64,000 nucleotides of DNA from Collinsella sp944321445 (lineage in GTDB: Bacteria; Actinomycetota; Coriobacteriia; Coriobacteriales; Coriobacteriaceae): NCBI RefSeq assembly GCF_030371825.1, contig NZ_JAUDDM010000002.1. The stretch is one strand, 5' to 3'. The first letter of the stretch is position 1, and each line of letters opens with the position of its first letter. The notes beneath the pieces were generated by a model. The model was not told the origin of the DNA. It searched no databases and saw only the letters and a program-made list of their open reading frames with translations. Shown piece by piece: positions 1 to 9,215 of the stretch. A program made the position numbers and the translations under genes.

Positions 1-530
1 ATGATCTCCGCCACCACGTCGGACTTCGCGTCGGCGTAATCCTGCACGAACCTCCAGCTCATGGCAGCCAGACGGCGTTTCTCGGCAGCGTAGCGGTCGC
101 GGTCGACATCATGGGCGCGCAGCCAATCGCGAAACCGCAGCATGCGCTCGGCCTCCTCGCAGCCCTGCGCGAACACGTGAAGGTTCACGACGGGATCTGT
201 CCCCTTGAGCATCCGATGCTCATACCAATCGGGCTCCCGAACGCGCAGGCGATACCCGATCCGCTCAAGCGCCGGCACGTACGCGTCCTCGTCTTCGGGG
301 TCGGCGACCAGCAGCAGGATGTCCAGAATCGGCTTCGCGCACAGCCCGGGAACGGACGTCGAGCCCACATGCTCCACGGCACGTGCCGCCTCGCCCAACA
401 CGGCGCAAATCTTCTCGCGTTCGCAGTCGAACAGCTGCGACCAGGCAGGATCGTACTCCTGCAGAACGATTGCGCTCCCCTCCTCGGGCTCGCCGATCGT
501 CACCTCGCGCAAACGTGTCTCCGAAGTCAT
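1..530 (-). CDS. GrpB/UPF0157 family protein, 3' end cut by window
   Basis: The 176 residues seen read without interruption from ATG at 530 to the window edge, so the C-terminus is missing. Residues about 55-75 carry the family core EHVGSTSVPGLCAKPILD, followed by LLLV and an acidic stretch, as in GrpB/UPF0157 nucleotidyltransferase-fold proteins. These are small cytoplasmic proteins, often fused to or found near CoaE; their reaction is poorly defined. The gene lies downstream of hemH in the same direction, separated by a 33-bp palindromic repeat, so read-through transcription is possible. The family call is firm; the function is unknown. Confidence 0.85.
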   Translation of the reverse strand, partial: MTSETRLREVTIGEPEEGSAIVLQEYDPAWSQLFDCEREKICAVLGEAARAVEHVGSTSVPGLCAKPILDILLLVADPEDEDAYVPALERIGYRLRVREPDWYEHRMLKGTDPVVNLHVFAQGCEEAERMLRFRDWLRAHDVDRDRYAAEKRRLAAMSWRFVQDYADAKSDVVAEI

Positions 531-553
531 CTTTCGCACATCCACCTCATCTG

Positions 554-586
554 GCGACAAGATTGAACCTGCCCCCATCTTGTCAC
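554..586 (-). repeat. 33-bp palindromic repeat, copy 1 (after hemH)
   Basis: Imperfect palindrome with outer arms GCGACAAG and CTTGTCAC around a G/C-rich centre. It lies 2 bp beyond the hemH stop codon and reads in the same sense, relative to hemH, as the other five copies do relative to their upstream genes. It may act as a 3' hairpin or terminator, or be a REP-like mobile palindrome. Confidence 0.75.
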
Positions 587-588
587 GG

Positions 589-1578
589 CTACCGCAGCGC
601 CCGCTTGATCTCGTCGAGCAGCAGGTCGATATGGTCATCCCGGTGATTGAGCGCCGGAATGTAGGTAACGTCAGGATTCCCGCCGCGCGCACGGCAGCGC
701 TGCTCAAAGCGCCCCTTGGCAACAGACGCGATGTCGTACAGCGATTCGAGGCAGTCGGACGCGAAACCCGGCGTCACGAGGGCGATTCGGTCCACGCCCT
801 CGTCTGCCCAGGTATCCAGAATCGTGTTGGGATGCGGTGTCGCCCACGAGCGCGAGTCCTCAAAGCGCGAGTGGTACGCGACGGCCCAGTCGTCGTCGGA
901 AAGCCCCAGGAGCTCGGCCACCTGACGCATCGAATCCCGGACCTCATCGAGGTAGGTATCTCCCGCCTCGACGTCGTTCAGGGGCACCGAGTGGAACGAG
1001 AACAGGACCTTGCTCCCCGAGCGCCATTCCCACCGCTCCGCGATCGACCGAGCAAGCGCGTTCCAATAGAGCGGGTTGTCCGCATAGCCCTCGACGACCC
1101 CCACCGCATCGGAAGGGGCGACAATGCTCAGAAACCGCTCCTTGCAGGTGCCCACCGTGCAGGTTGCCGTCTGCGGAAAGAGCGGGAACCCGAGAAACCG
1201 CGTGCACCCCTGGTGCCTCAACGACGCCGCGGCATCTTTGATGGAGGGCGACCCGTAGCGCATACCGACCTCGGCAACAAAGGGCAAGCCCTCCCGGGAC
1301 ATGCGCTCGTTGAGCTCGTCGCGCTGTTTGAGTGACTCGACAAGCAGGGGTGCGCCCTCAGGCGTCCACACCTGCCGGTACCGAGGGGCGGTCTTCTTCG
1401 GACGGTTGCGCGCCACGATCCCATGGAGGACGGGAACCCATATCGCACGGGGAGCACGAACGATATTCCTATCGGAGAGAAACTCGATGAGATAGGAACG
1501 GATGTCCTCGGGATCCGGCGATGCGGGAGACCCCGTGTTGATCAGGATAACCCCGGTTTTTTCATACAAGCAATCCAT
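589..1578 (-). CDS. hemH: Ferrochelatase
   Basis: A 329-residue ferrochelatase, which inserts Fe2+ into a porphyrin as a last step of heme synthesis. The length is normal for the single-domain bacterial enzyme. The start of the chelatase fold, GVILINTGSP, sits at residues 9-18. The catalytic His is in FSFHSVP (His196), and the conserved acidic residue is in the GFASDCLE block (Glu278). The ATG at 1578 was chosen because the fold begins right after it; the upstream in-frame extension is not conserved-looking. No other heme genes are in the window. Whether the substrate is protoporphyrin or coproporphyrin III (the usual actinobacterial route) cannot be decided here. Confidence 0.93.
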   Translation of the reverse strand: MDCLYEKTGVILINTGSPASPDPEDIRSYLIEFLSDRNIVRAPRAIWVPVLHGIVARNRPKKTAPRYRQVWTPEGAPLLVESLKQRDELNERMSREGLPFVAEVGMRYGSPSIKDAAASLRHQGCTRFLGFPLFPQTATCTVGTCKERFLSIVAPSDAVGVVEGYADNPLYWNALARSIAERWEWRSGSKVLFSFHSVPLNDVEAGDTYLDEVRDSMRQVAELLGLSDDDWAVAYHSRFEDSRSWATPHPNTILDTWADEGVDRIALVTPGFASDCLESLYDIASVAKGRFEQRCRARGGNPDVTYIPALNHRDDHIDLLLDEIKRALR

Positions 1579-1740
1579 AGAGCCGACTATAGCAAAACGT
1601 ATTTCGGTTGTGAGCCGCAAGGCGGGTACAGTTTGGCGCGAAGACGTCCTCGCCCATCCTCCACGATGCGACCCGTTCCAAAAATCTTCTTTCTTTCTCA
1701 CAAAAGTGAGCTACAGTAAACTTGTATTTGTTTGTCTAGT

Positions 1741-1755
1741 CGTACTTTTGGTACG
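1741..1755. promoter_or_regulatory. Small palindrome in the metal-ATPase leader
   Basis: CGTAC-TTTTG-GTACG inverted repeat, 17 bp upstream of the first gene of the metal-ATPase operon. It could be an operator for a metal-responsive repressor or a small mRNA hairpin; no repressor gene is adjacent. Confidence 0.35.
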
Positions 1756-1771
1756 CACGAAGGGAGCTTTC

Positions 1772-2062
1772 ATGAGTGCATTGAGCTTTCTCAAGGGAAC
1801 GCACGGCCTGCTGTTGGGAGCAGGAGTGGTCATCGGATCGGTCGGCGTCAAAGTGCTGACAAGCGACTCCGCCAAACGCGTTTACGTCAAAGCCGTCGCA
1901 GCGGGCTTGCGTGCCAAGAGCGCCTGCGAGGACACACTCGAAAGCGCACGCGCCGAGGTAGACGACATTATCGCCGAAGCGAGCTACCTCAACGAGACGG
2001 CCCCCTGCCCCGATGCGCAGATGGATGCCGAGTCCTGCGAGCCTGCCCCCGCGGAAGCATAG
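1772..2062 (+). CDS. DUF6110-like small membrane-anchored protein
   Basis: A 96-residue protein with an N-terminal membrane or amphipathic segment (residues 8-27, rich in G, V and L) and a charged C-terminal tail. AAGGGAG precedes the ATG at 1772. Small proteins of this type (DUF6110) typically sit directly before a heavy-metal P-type ATPase, as here: the ATPase GTG follows after 8 bp, so the two are one operon and probably translationally coupled. A role as accessory subunit or metal-handling partner is inferred from position. No metal-binding CxxC is present; the two C-terminal cysteines are not in a known motif. Confidence 0.72.
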   Translation: MSALSFLKGTHGLLLGAGVVIGSVGVKVLTSDSAKRVYVKAVAAGLRAKSACEDTLESARAEVDDIIAEASYLNETAPCPDAQMDAESCEPAPAEA

Positions 2063-2070
2063 AGCAGACC

Positions 2071-4146
2071 GTGAGATACACCATCGATCATGAGCTGCCG
2101 CAACGAATCCGGCTGACCCTTTCCGACCGCGTCTCCGTATCCGACGCCGCCGCTTTGGAGCCGATGCTCGCATCCTGGACCGGCATCGAGCGCGTGCGTG
2201 TCTACCCGCGTATACGCTCTGTTGCCGTCTGGAGTCGCGACGAACTGGCAAAAACGGCCCTGCTCGGCAGGCTGGATGCCCTCACGCCCGAACAGCTGAG
2301 TGCCGCGGGTGCCCAGACGCCCGGCGCCCCAGTGCCCGTCGATGCGCCCGTCGTCCGCAGTATCGCCCGCCTTGCCGGCTCCTACCTGATGCGTCGCTGG
2401 TTCATGCCGCCCGCGCTCCGGACAATCTGGGCTGGTATCCACTATCTCGGTTTTTTACGCGCCGGCTTGGCATCGCTCGCCCGCGGCAGGCTGGACGTGC
2501 CGGTGCTCGACGCCTCGGCGATAGGCCTCTCGTTTGCCAAACGAGACCCCAAGACCGCTGCGAGCACCATGTTCCTGCTCGATCTGGGCGATGCGCTCGA
2601 GGACGCAACGCGCGCGAAATCCGAGCACGAGCTCATTCGCTCGCTTATGGCGATCCCCCAGAACGCGCGGCGCCTAGAGGATGGCGAGGAGGTCATCGTG
2701 CCTGCACAGAGCCTCCGTGCAGGCGACCTTGTCGTAGCGCGCACCGGTATGCCTGTGTGCGTGGACGGCGTGGTGGAGCGCGGCTTCGCCCTCGTCAACC
2801 AGGCGGCGCTCACCGGCGAGCCGCTCGCTGTGGAGCGCACCGTCGACGACGACGTCTTCGCCGGAACCGCGGTGGAGGAAGGCGAGATCCTCATCCGCGT
2901 GGGCGCCGAGCCTGCCTCGACCAAGCTGCGCTCCATCGTGAACCTCGTCGAGGCGTCCGAGGCACTCAGAAGCGAGGTGCAGGCGCGCCGCGAAAACCTC
3001 GCTGACCGCTTCGTGCCATGGAACTTCCTGCTTGCGGGCATCGTGGCGGCAACGACCCGCAGCCTCACCAAGTCCTCCGCCGCCCTTATGGTCGACTACT
3101 CGTGCGCACTCAAGCTGACTTCATCCATCAGCGTGCTCGCAGCTATGCGGCAAAGCGCACAGGAGGGCATGACCGTGAAGGGGGCCAAGCACTTCGAGGC
3201 GATCGCCGCCGCCGACACCATCGTGTTCGACAAAACGGGTACGCTCACCGAGGCAACACCGCGCGTGGCGCAGGTGCTCGCCTTGGCACCCGTTTGGACG
3301 GAAGATGAGGTCTTGCGCACATCCGCCTGCTTGGAAGAGCATTTTCCCCATCCCGTGGCGCGTGCCATAGTTGCCGCTGCGGCGGCACGCGGCCTCGAGC
3401 ACCGTGAGCGCCATGCCGAAGTTGCCTACATCGTGGCGCACGGAATCGCTTCCGAACTCGACGGCAAGCGCATCGTCATTGGAAGCAGGCACTTCGTGAT
3501 GGAAGACGAGCGCATCGATGTCTCACCCGAGATGGAGGAGCTCGTCGAGCGTGAGCTCGAGGGCCTCTCCCCACTCTACCTCGCCCAAGACGGCAAACTC
3601 GTAGGCGCCATCGGCATCGAAGACCCCCTGAAACCCGGCGCATCTGAGGCGGTCGCCGCCCTGCGCGCACAGGGCATACGCCACGTCATCATGCTCACCG
3701 GCGACAACGAGCGCACCGCCGCCCGCATCTCTGCCGAAGCGGGCATCACGGAGTTTCGCGCCAACCTCCTTCCCGAGGACAAGCACGCCTATGTGGAGGA
3801 GCTCGTGCGCCAGGGACGGCACGTGATCATGGTGGGCGACGGCGTCAACGACGCCCCGGCGCTTTCCGCCTCCGACGTCGGCATCGCCATGGGTACAGGC
3901 ACCGCCATCGCCCAGGAGGTAGCCGACATCACACTCGCAACGGGCGACCTGAGTGCCGTCGTGCGTCTCCGCGAGCTGAGCTGCGCGCTCATGGGCCGCC
4001 TCGACCGCTCGTTCGCCGCCATCATGGGAATCAACTCCGCCCTGCTTGCGGCGGGTATCGCCGGCATCATCCAGCCTCAAACCTCGGCGCTGCTGCATAA
4101 CGGGAGCACCATCGCGCTCGCCGCAAAGAGCGCTTCTCGGCTCTAG
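2071..4146 (+). CDS. P1B-type heavy-metal transporting ATPase
   Basis: A 691-residue metal-exporting P-type ATPase starting at GTG 2071. Visible landmarks are the actuator LTGEP, the phosphorylation site DKTGTLT (Asp387), the P1B-specific HP pair in EEHFPHPVARA, and the hinge MVGDGVND near residue 587. The membrane metal site is SCALKL (Cys345) instead of the CPC of copper/zinc pumps, a variant seen in CtpC-like and clostridial pumps paired with DUF6110. The N-terminus has a degenerate HMA-like fold without CxxC. The metal is therefore uncertain (Mn, Zn or another divalent ion). It is cotranscribed with the small upstream gene and ends before a strong terminator. Confidence 0.9.
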   Translation: MRYTIDHELPQRIRLTLSDRVSVSDAAALEPMLASWTGIERVRVYPRIRSVAVWSRDELAKTALLGRLDALTPEQLSAAGAQTPGAPVPVDAPVVRSIARLAGSYLMRRWFMPPALRTIWAGIHYLGFLRAGLASLARGRLDVPVLDASAIGLSFAKRDPKTAASTMFLLDLGDALEDATRAKSEHELIRSLMAIPQNARRLEDGEEVIVPAQSLRAGDLVVARTGMPVCVDGVVERGFALVNQAALTGEPLAVERTVDDDVFAGTAVEEGEILIRVGAEPASTKLRSIVNLVEASEALRSEVQARRENLADRFVPWNFLLAGIVAATTRSLTKSSAALMVDYSCALKLTSSISVLAAMRQSAQEGMTVKGAKHFEAIAAADTIVFDKTGTLTEATPRVAQVLALAPVWTEDEVLRTSACLEEHFPHPVARAIVAAAAARGLEHRERHAEVAYIVAHGIASELDGKRIVIGSRHFVMEDERIDVSPEMEELVERELEGLSPLYLAQDGKLVGAIGIEDPLKPGASEAVAALRAQGIRHVIMLTGDNERTAARISAEAGITEFRANLLPEDKHAYVEELVRQGRHVIMVGDGVNDAPALSASDVGIAMGTGTAIAQEVADITLATGDLSAVVRLRELSCALMGRLDRSFAAIMGINSALLAAGIAGIIQPQTSALLHNGSTIALAAKSASRL

Positions 4147-4170
4147 CGAAGCCAACCCTCCCGACCTGGC

Positions 4171-4216
4171 GCCCGCCGCGCGCACGGCACACTGGTCATG
4201 CGCGCGGCGGGCTTTT
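4171..4216 (+). terminator. Rho-independent terminator after the metal ATPase
   Basis: A 13-bp GC-only perfect stem (arms 4171-4183 and 4200-4212), 16-nt loop, then TTTT. It lies 24 bp beyond the ATPase stop and ends the DUF6110/ATPase operon. Confidence 0.9.
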
Positions 4217-4329
4217 CCGTAGGCCCCTCAACAAACTGCCTGATACGCAGTCGGGAGGACATGCGGGACCCGGACGCCACCGAATCCCGCAATGTCCAGA
4301 ACCCGCACATCTATTGAGCGATAACCCGC

Positions 4330-6063
4330 CTACAGCGCCCAGCTCGCGCTCTCAGTCTGCAAGCGCACCATGCGGGCGAAAAGACCGCCGCGCGCCAGGA
4401 GCTCGGCAGGACTCCCCTGCTCGGCCACGCGACCGCCGTCGAGCACCACGATCTTGTCCGCCGCCTGCACCGTGCGCATGCGGTGGGCGATCACGATGAC
4501 GGTCTTGCCGACAAGGAGCCTCGAGAGCGCCTCCTGGACCTTTGTCTCGTTCTCAACGTCCAGACTCGCCGTGGCCTCGTCGAGCAGCACGACGGGCGCA
4601 TCCTTGAGCAGCGCGCGAGCGATGGAGATGCGCTGACGCTCGCCGCCAGAGAGCTTGGAGCCGTTTTCGCCGATCATCGTGTCGTAACCCTCCGGCAGCC
4701 TGCTCACGAACTCATCGCAGTTTGCGGCACGCGCGGCAGCCAGCACCTCCTCGTCGGTCGCACCACGCCTGCCCAAGCGGATGTTGCCCATCACCGTGTC
4801 GTCGAACAGCAGCACGTCCTGAAAGACCACGGCGAAATCGCGCAGCAGGACCTCCGGGTCCACGGTCGCCACATCCACGCCGCCCACGGTGACGCGGCCC
4901 GCATCCGCATCCCACAGGCGCGCCGCCAGGCGCGCGCAGGTGGACTTGCCGGAACCGGAGGGTCCCACGAGCGCCGTGACCTCGCCCTCATGTGCCGTAA
5001 ACGTCACGCCATCGAGCACCTTCTCGCCACCGCCATAGGAGAACGACACGTCATCGAAGCAAATATCATGGCCCGCCGGGTCATAGGCCTCCGAACCCCG
5101 CGCGAGCGGTTCCTCGAAAAAGCCCTTCATGCGCGCCGCGGCCGTCTTTGCCGAGAAGAGCTCCGCGATAAGCATGAGACACTGATCGAAAGGCGCGTAG
5201 ATGCGGCTTACCACGATAAGGAAGGCGAACAGCGTCATGAAGGTGCAGGAACCCTCCAGAATGAAGGCGGCGCCGGCGAGGACCGTCGTCGCGAGGCCCA
5301 AGCGCAACACGATCTGTGCGCCGTTCACGCAGACGCCGCAGGCGATCTCGGAGCGGGCCGCCTGACGCTCAGCGGCGTCGACGTCGGCGTGGATGTGCTC
5401 GAGATAGCGGTCCTCCTGGTTGGTGGCGCGCACCTCGCGCACGCACTCGAGCGCCTCCTGGATATCCTCTGAGGTGGCAAGGCCGCGCATGCGCGTCTTC
5501 TCCATCATGGGCTGAAGCGTGCGACGCGCGCCGAACAGGATCGCGAGCCCCACCGGACAGCTCCACAGCGACGCCACCGCGAGCCACCAGTCAAATGCGA
5601 AGAGTCCCACCGCGGCCACAGCGAGCGTAACGTAGGCGCCGTAGAGCTCGGGCAGCACGTGGCTGTAGGCGTGCTCGGTGGTCTTGACGTCGGTCATGAG
5701 GGTCTCGGTGAGGTCGGCAAGATCGCGCCTGCCGAAAAACGAGAGGGGCAGCTTGCGCAGACGCTCGGCAAGTCCGATGCGCTGCCGACCGCTCTCCTTG
5801 TAGATGACGCCGTACTGGTAGTAATAGGCCCAGTACTCGGTTACGAAGAGCACGACGGCGAAGACCGCGACGGCAAGCGCGTAGGGTGCCGGCGCGGGCA
5901 GCGGAGCACCGTGCGTAAGGTGCGCCACGAGCGCCTCCGTAAGCTTGTAGATGATGCCCACCCCGCCGAAGATGACGAGGTTCGAGGCCGCCGTCCACAC
6001 GGTGCCAAGCTTGACGTTGCGCATGCCCTCGTCAGTGAGGGCGTACTTCTCCTGGATACTCAT
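4330..6063 (-). CDS. ABC exporter half-transporter (second subunit)
   Basis: A 577-residue fused membrane/ATPase half-transporter. The N-terminal 320 residues hold about six membrane helices; the C-terminal ATPase has Walker A GPSGSGKST, signature LSGGERQRIS and Walker B VVLLDEAT. Its ATG immediately follows the TAG of the upstream half-transporter with no intervening base, so the two are translationally coupled and very probably form a heterodimer. Divergent transcription from an AraC-type activator suggests ligand-induced expression. Substrate is unknown; drug, peptide and siderophore transport all use this architecture. Confidence 0.9.
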   Translation of the reverse strand: MSIQEKYALTDEGMRNVKLGTVWTAASNLVIFGGVGIIYKLTEALVAHLTHGAPLPAPAPYALAVAVFAVVLFVTEYWAYYYQYGVIYKESGRQRIGLAERLRKLPLSFFGRRDLADLTETLMTDVKTTEHAYSHVLPELYGAYVTLAVAAVGLFAFDWWLAVASLWSCPVGLAILFGARRTLQPMMEKTRMRGLATSEDIQEALECVREVRATNQEDRYLEHIHADVDAAERQAARSEIACGVCVNGAQIVLRLGLATTVLAGAAFILEGSCTFMTLFAFLIVVSRIYAPFDQCLMLIAELFSAKTAAARMKGFFEEPLARGSEAYDPAGHDICFDDVSFSYGGGEKVLDGVTFTAHEGEVTALVGPSGSGKSTCARLAARLWDADAGRVTVGGVDVATVDPEVLLRDFAVVFQDVLLFDDTVMGNIRLGRRGATDEEVLAAARAANCDEFVSRLPEGYDTMIGENGSKLSGGERQRISIARALLKDAPVVLLDEATASLDVENETKVQEALSRLLVGKTVIVIAHRMRTVQAADKIVVLDGGRVAEQGSPAELLARGGLFARMVRLQTESASWAL

Positions 6064-7929
6064 CTACTCCACCTCCGATGGGACAAAAGTGCCTGTCCCC
6101 TTTGTCCCAGCGCTCGTGATGCGCCAGCTCACGGACCGTTCGTAGTCCGCCCACATGCGGGCGTACAGGCCGCCTGCACTCAGTAACTCGTCGTGCGTGC
6201 CCTGCTCGGCCACACGGCCGGCGTCCAGCACCACGATCTTGTCGGCACGGCGCACGGTGGAAAGCCTGTGGGCGATCATGAGGACCGTACGGGGCTCGCC
6301 GTCGCGCCCGCGGGCAAGCCGCCCGAAGGCTGCCTGGATCTTGACCTCGTTTTCCGGATCGGCGAAGGCCGTGGCCTCGTCGAGCACCACCACCGGCGCG
6401 TCCTTCAGGATGGCGCGAGCGATCATGAGGCGCTGCACCTCGCCGCCGGAAAGGTGCGCTCCGCCCGTACCCACAAGCGTGTCGACGCCCTGCGGCAGCT
6501 TGTGCAAAATGTCGGAGCACTGAGCAGCCTCGAGGGCGGCGAGCACCTCATCGCGCGTCGCATCGGGACGCGCGGCGCGAACGTTCTCCAGCACCGTCTG
6601 CTTGAACGGCCTGTTCGCCTGAAATACGAACGCCACGCGGTCCATGAGGTCGTGCGGGTCCATATCGCGCACATCCACGCCTCCGAGCTCCACGCGCCCC
6701 GAGCTGACATCCCAAAAGCGCGGCACGAGACTCGCCGCCGTGGTCTTGCCGCCGCCGGAGGGCCCCACGAGCGCCACGGTGGAGCCCGCCGGAACATCGA
6801 AGCTCACGCGATCAAGCGCCGGGACATCCGAACCCTCATAGGTGAAGGAGACGTCCGCGAAGCGGATAGCGTTGCCCTGAGGCGAGCGCGGTACCGCAGG
6901 CGCCGAAATGACGGGCGCGGCGAGCACCACCTCCACGCGTGAGACCGCGTCCGCTGCGGACTGGAAGGCCTCGGACATGAACATCACGCGCGTGACCGCG
7001 GTGGGAATCACGGCCGCGAAGATCGCGTAGAACGCGAAGTTGGCGACGAAACGCGCGAAGTCCCCCTCACCCGGAGCCAGCAGAATCGCCGCGGGCACGA
7101 GGAAGATCGCGACGCCGTTGATGACCGTGAGCGAAAGCGACTGCGGCGTCTGGCACCATTTGACCGCGTAGTCCTGCGCAAGGCGCGTGAACTCGTCGAT
7201 GGCATCGTGGAACGCTTTGAACGAGTAGACCGTCTGTTGGAAGACCTTGACCACGGGGATGCCGCGCACATACTCGGTGCCCGTCTTGTTCATCTTGACG
7301 AGTGATTCCATATAGCGCGTCATGAAGTCCATGCCCCGACCGCCCATCATGTAGAAGATGCAGCCAAGCGAGACGACCACCGACGCCAGGCACGCGAGGC
7401 CGAGCCGCCAATCGAACACGAAGAACAAGGCCAGCATGCCGAGGATCATGGCCACGGACCCCGCCGTATCCGGCAGCTTGTGGGCGAGCAGCCCCTCGGT
7501 TTCCGCGGCGCAGCCGTCCACGACGCGGCGCAGCGCCCCGCTCGCATGCGTGTCGAAATAACCCAGGCTCGCGTGCATGAGGTGATCCGTGGTGCGTTTG
7601 CGCATGTTGGACGCGCAGCGGAACGCTGCGAGATGCGTGCACATAAGGCCCGCGAAGTACAGCAGGATGCTCGCGACCGAAAGCCCGAACGCCCACCAGC
7701 CGTAGACGGCGATTCCCGTGGCGGCACTCCAGTCGGGCGCCGCGGCGATCAGGTCGCGCGCCACAAGCCAGATGCAGATATACGGACCGAAGCTTATGAG
7801 CATCGACACCGCCGAGAGCGCGCACCCGATATAGGTGAGCACGCGGCGCGGACCTGCGAACGAAAGCAGCCGTCCGATGGCGCCCTTACTGCGCGCCGAC
7901 GCCTCTCCCGTCGCTTGAGAATCAGACAT
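6064..7929 (-). CDS. ABC exporter half-transporter (first subunit)
   Basis: A 621-residue half-transporter, first gene of the pair. The membrane domain spans roughly residues 30-320. The ATPase carries Walker A GPSGGGKTT, signature LSGGEVQRL and Walker B VVVLDEAT, so this site looks catalytically competent. The last 15 codons (AGTKGTGTFVPSEVE) are encoded by a palindromic GGGACAA...TTGTCCC element, so the C-terminal tail was probably created or altered by a repeat insertion. AGGAGGA lies before the ATG at 7929. Partner: the adjacent second subunit. Regulator: the divergent AraC gene. Confidence 0.9.
   Translation of the reverse strand: MSDSQATGEASARSKGAIGRLLSFAGPRRVLTYIGCALSAVSMLISFGPYICIWLVARDLIAAAPDWSAATGIAVYGWWAFGLSVASILLYFAGLMCTHLAAFRCASNMRKRTTDHLMHASLGYFDTHASGALRRVVDGCAAETEGLLAHKLPDTAGSVAMILGMLALFFVFDWRLGLACLASVVVSLGCIFYMMGGRGMDFMTRYMESLVKMNKTGTEYVRGIPVVKVFQQTVYSFKAFHDAIDEFTRLAQDYAVKWCQTPQSLSLTVINGVAIFLVPAAILLAPGEGDFARFVANFAFYAIFAAVIPTAVTRVMFMSEAFQSAADAVSRVEVVLAAPVISAPAVPRSPQGNAIRFADVSFTYEGSDVPALDRVSFDVPAGSTVALVGPSGGGKTTAASLVPRFWDVSSGRVELGGVDVRDMDPHDLMDRVAFVFQANRPFKQTVLENVRAARPDATRDEVLAALEAAQCSDILHKLPQGVDTLVGTGGAHLSGGEVQRLMIARAILKDAPVVVLDEATAFADPENEVKIQAAFGRLARGRDGEPRTVLMIAHRLSTVRRADKIVVLDAGRVAEQGTHDELLSAGGLYARMWADYERSVSWRITSAGTKGTGTFVPSEVE
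6079..6109 (-). repeat. Variant palindromic repeat inside the ABC gene tail
   Basis: TGGGACAAA and TTTGTCCCA arms around a short GC-rich centre, wholly inside the coding sequence just before the stop at 6064. The layout resembles the 33-bp GCGACAAG family but the arm sequence differs. It reads in the same gene-sense orientation. Confidence 0.6.
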
Positions 7930-8056
7930 ATCGTCCTCCTAACCTATCGGTCTCTTGATTGCCCATCCCGCGCACCGTATCATGTTGGAAGGCTATTGTT
8001 AGTATTGGTTAACTGTTGTGAGACGAATCTGCAACGGGAATGGACGTTTCCTCAAG

Positions 8057-9046
8057 ATGATCGATATGAAAGGCATGTCCCGCGAGCTCGTGGCACTCTT
8101 CGAGCCACAGGCGGAGCAACTTGGCATACGGCTCGAACAACATGGCGGCATCTGGACGGGAGCCGCCACGGGTAGCGCCGCGCGCGGGACGATGTGGCTT
8201 CACGCACCATCACTGTACTGCCTTGTACTCACCCACGACGTCACGCCATGCACCGACATGCCCTTGTTCGAGGGATCGTTAGGGCCCTACGCCTGCGTCT
8301 GCACGCTCGGCGAAGACGCACTCGACTGCTCGAAGGACTGCGGCCTCGCCATCAGGCCCATCGGGCGCGGGCGCCGCGATCGCCGGGCACAGACCGAACT
8401 CGCCACGTTTGTCGAGCGCAAGTCTCGCTCGCTCTCCAGCAGCCTGGTCGCAGGGCATACGTATCGCTCGCAATCCATTATCATGCTGCCCGAATTCTTC
8501 GACGAGTTGGACCGGCGCTACCCCGGAGAGTACCGGGGCCTCTTCCCTTTGTTCGACGGGGCATGGGGAGCGGCCGCCGAGCGTGCTATCAGGCATGCAC
8601 TCGATAGCATCCCCACACGCCCTCCCCTTCACCCCGGCGGCGAACTGGGACTCCTGTCGACCGTCACCGCCCTGATGGCCTCGCTTTCGGCGGACCGCTC
8701 CCCTGCTGCCGCCGAACCTGAAATAGAAGCGCTCGCATCTCGCGCACGGGAGCTCGTATCCGCGGCTATCGAAGCGGGCGCTGCTCCCCCGTCCATCGAC
8801 GACGTGGCGAGAAAGCTCTATGTCAGCCGCTCCCGACTCTGCGCGACATTCAAGCATGCGACCGGGCAGAGCGTGGGCGCATACGGTCGGCAGCTGAGGC
8901 TGGAGCGCGCTTGCCGCCTCCTCGAGGACGAACGCCTCACCATCGGTGAGGTCGCAGGGCTCCTCGGTTATCCGACTCCGTCCGCGTTCTGCCACGCGTT
9001 CTCAAACGCCATGGGGACTTCTCCGCAAAAATGGAGGGATTCCTAG
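8057..9046 (+). CDS. AraC-family transcriptional regulator
   Basis: A regulator of 329 residues from ATG 8057; an in-frame GTG at 8018 would add 13 residues but has no ribosome site. The C-terminal third is a double helix-turn-helix of AraC type: a segment around SIDDVARKLYVSRSRLCATFK and a second helix pair around GEVAGLLGYPTPSAFCHAF. The N-terminal 200 residues are the ligand-sensing part, with three clustered cysteines (VCTL, DCSKDC) that could sense metal or redox state. It is transcribed away from the ABC pair and is its likely activator. A paralogous AraC/ABC arrangement recurs at 20.7-22.8 kb. Confidence 0.88.
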   Translation: MIDMKGMSRELVALFEPQAEQLGIRLEQHGGIWTGAATGSAARGTMWLHAPSLYCLVLTHDVTPCTDMPLFEGSLGPYACVCTLGEDALDCSKDCGLAIRPIGRGRRDRRAQTELATFVERKSRSLSSSLVAGHTYRSQSIIMLPEFFDELDRRYPGEYRGLFPLFDGAWGAAAERAIRHALDSIPTRPPLHPGGELGLLSTVTALMASLSADRSPAAAEPEIEALASRARELVSAAIEAGAAPPSIDDVARKLYVSRSRLCATFKHATGQSVGAYGRQLRLERACRLLEDERLTIGEVAGLLGYPTPSAFCHAFSNAMGTSPQKWRDS

Positions 9047-9169
9047 CATCGCCAGGCAAAAAACCCTCACGCTCATCCCATCTGAACGACGGGGACGCAT
9101 GCGAGCGTTGCTAAACACATGGGATCCATCATCCGTAATGACATGACGATTTCGTCCCAACGCGAATCG

Positions 9170-9205
9170 TTTTACCGCCAATGGCGGTAAAATAATGGCG
9201 GTAAA
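9170..9205. promoter_or_regulatory. Perfect palindrome plus extra half-site before the truncated Fic gene
   Basis: TTTTACCGCCA, one base, then TGGCGGTAAAA form a perfect 23-bp palindrome (9170-9192). A third half-site ATGGCGGTAAA follows at 9195-9205, running up to the ribosome site. This is a typical operator layout for an autoregulated gene or a DNA-binding partner. No dedicated repressor is adjacent. Confidence 0.6.
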
Positions 9206-9215
9206 GGGAGGAAGC

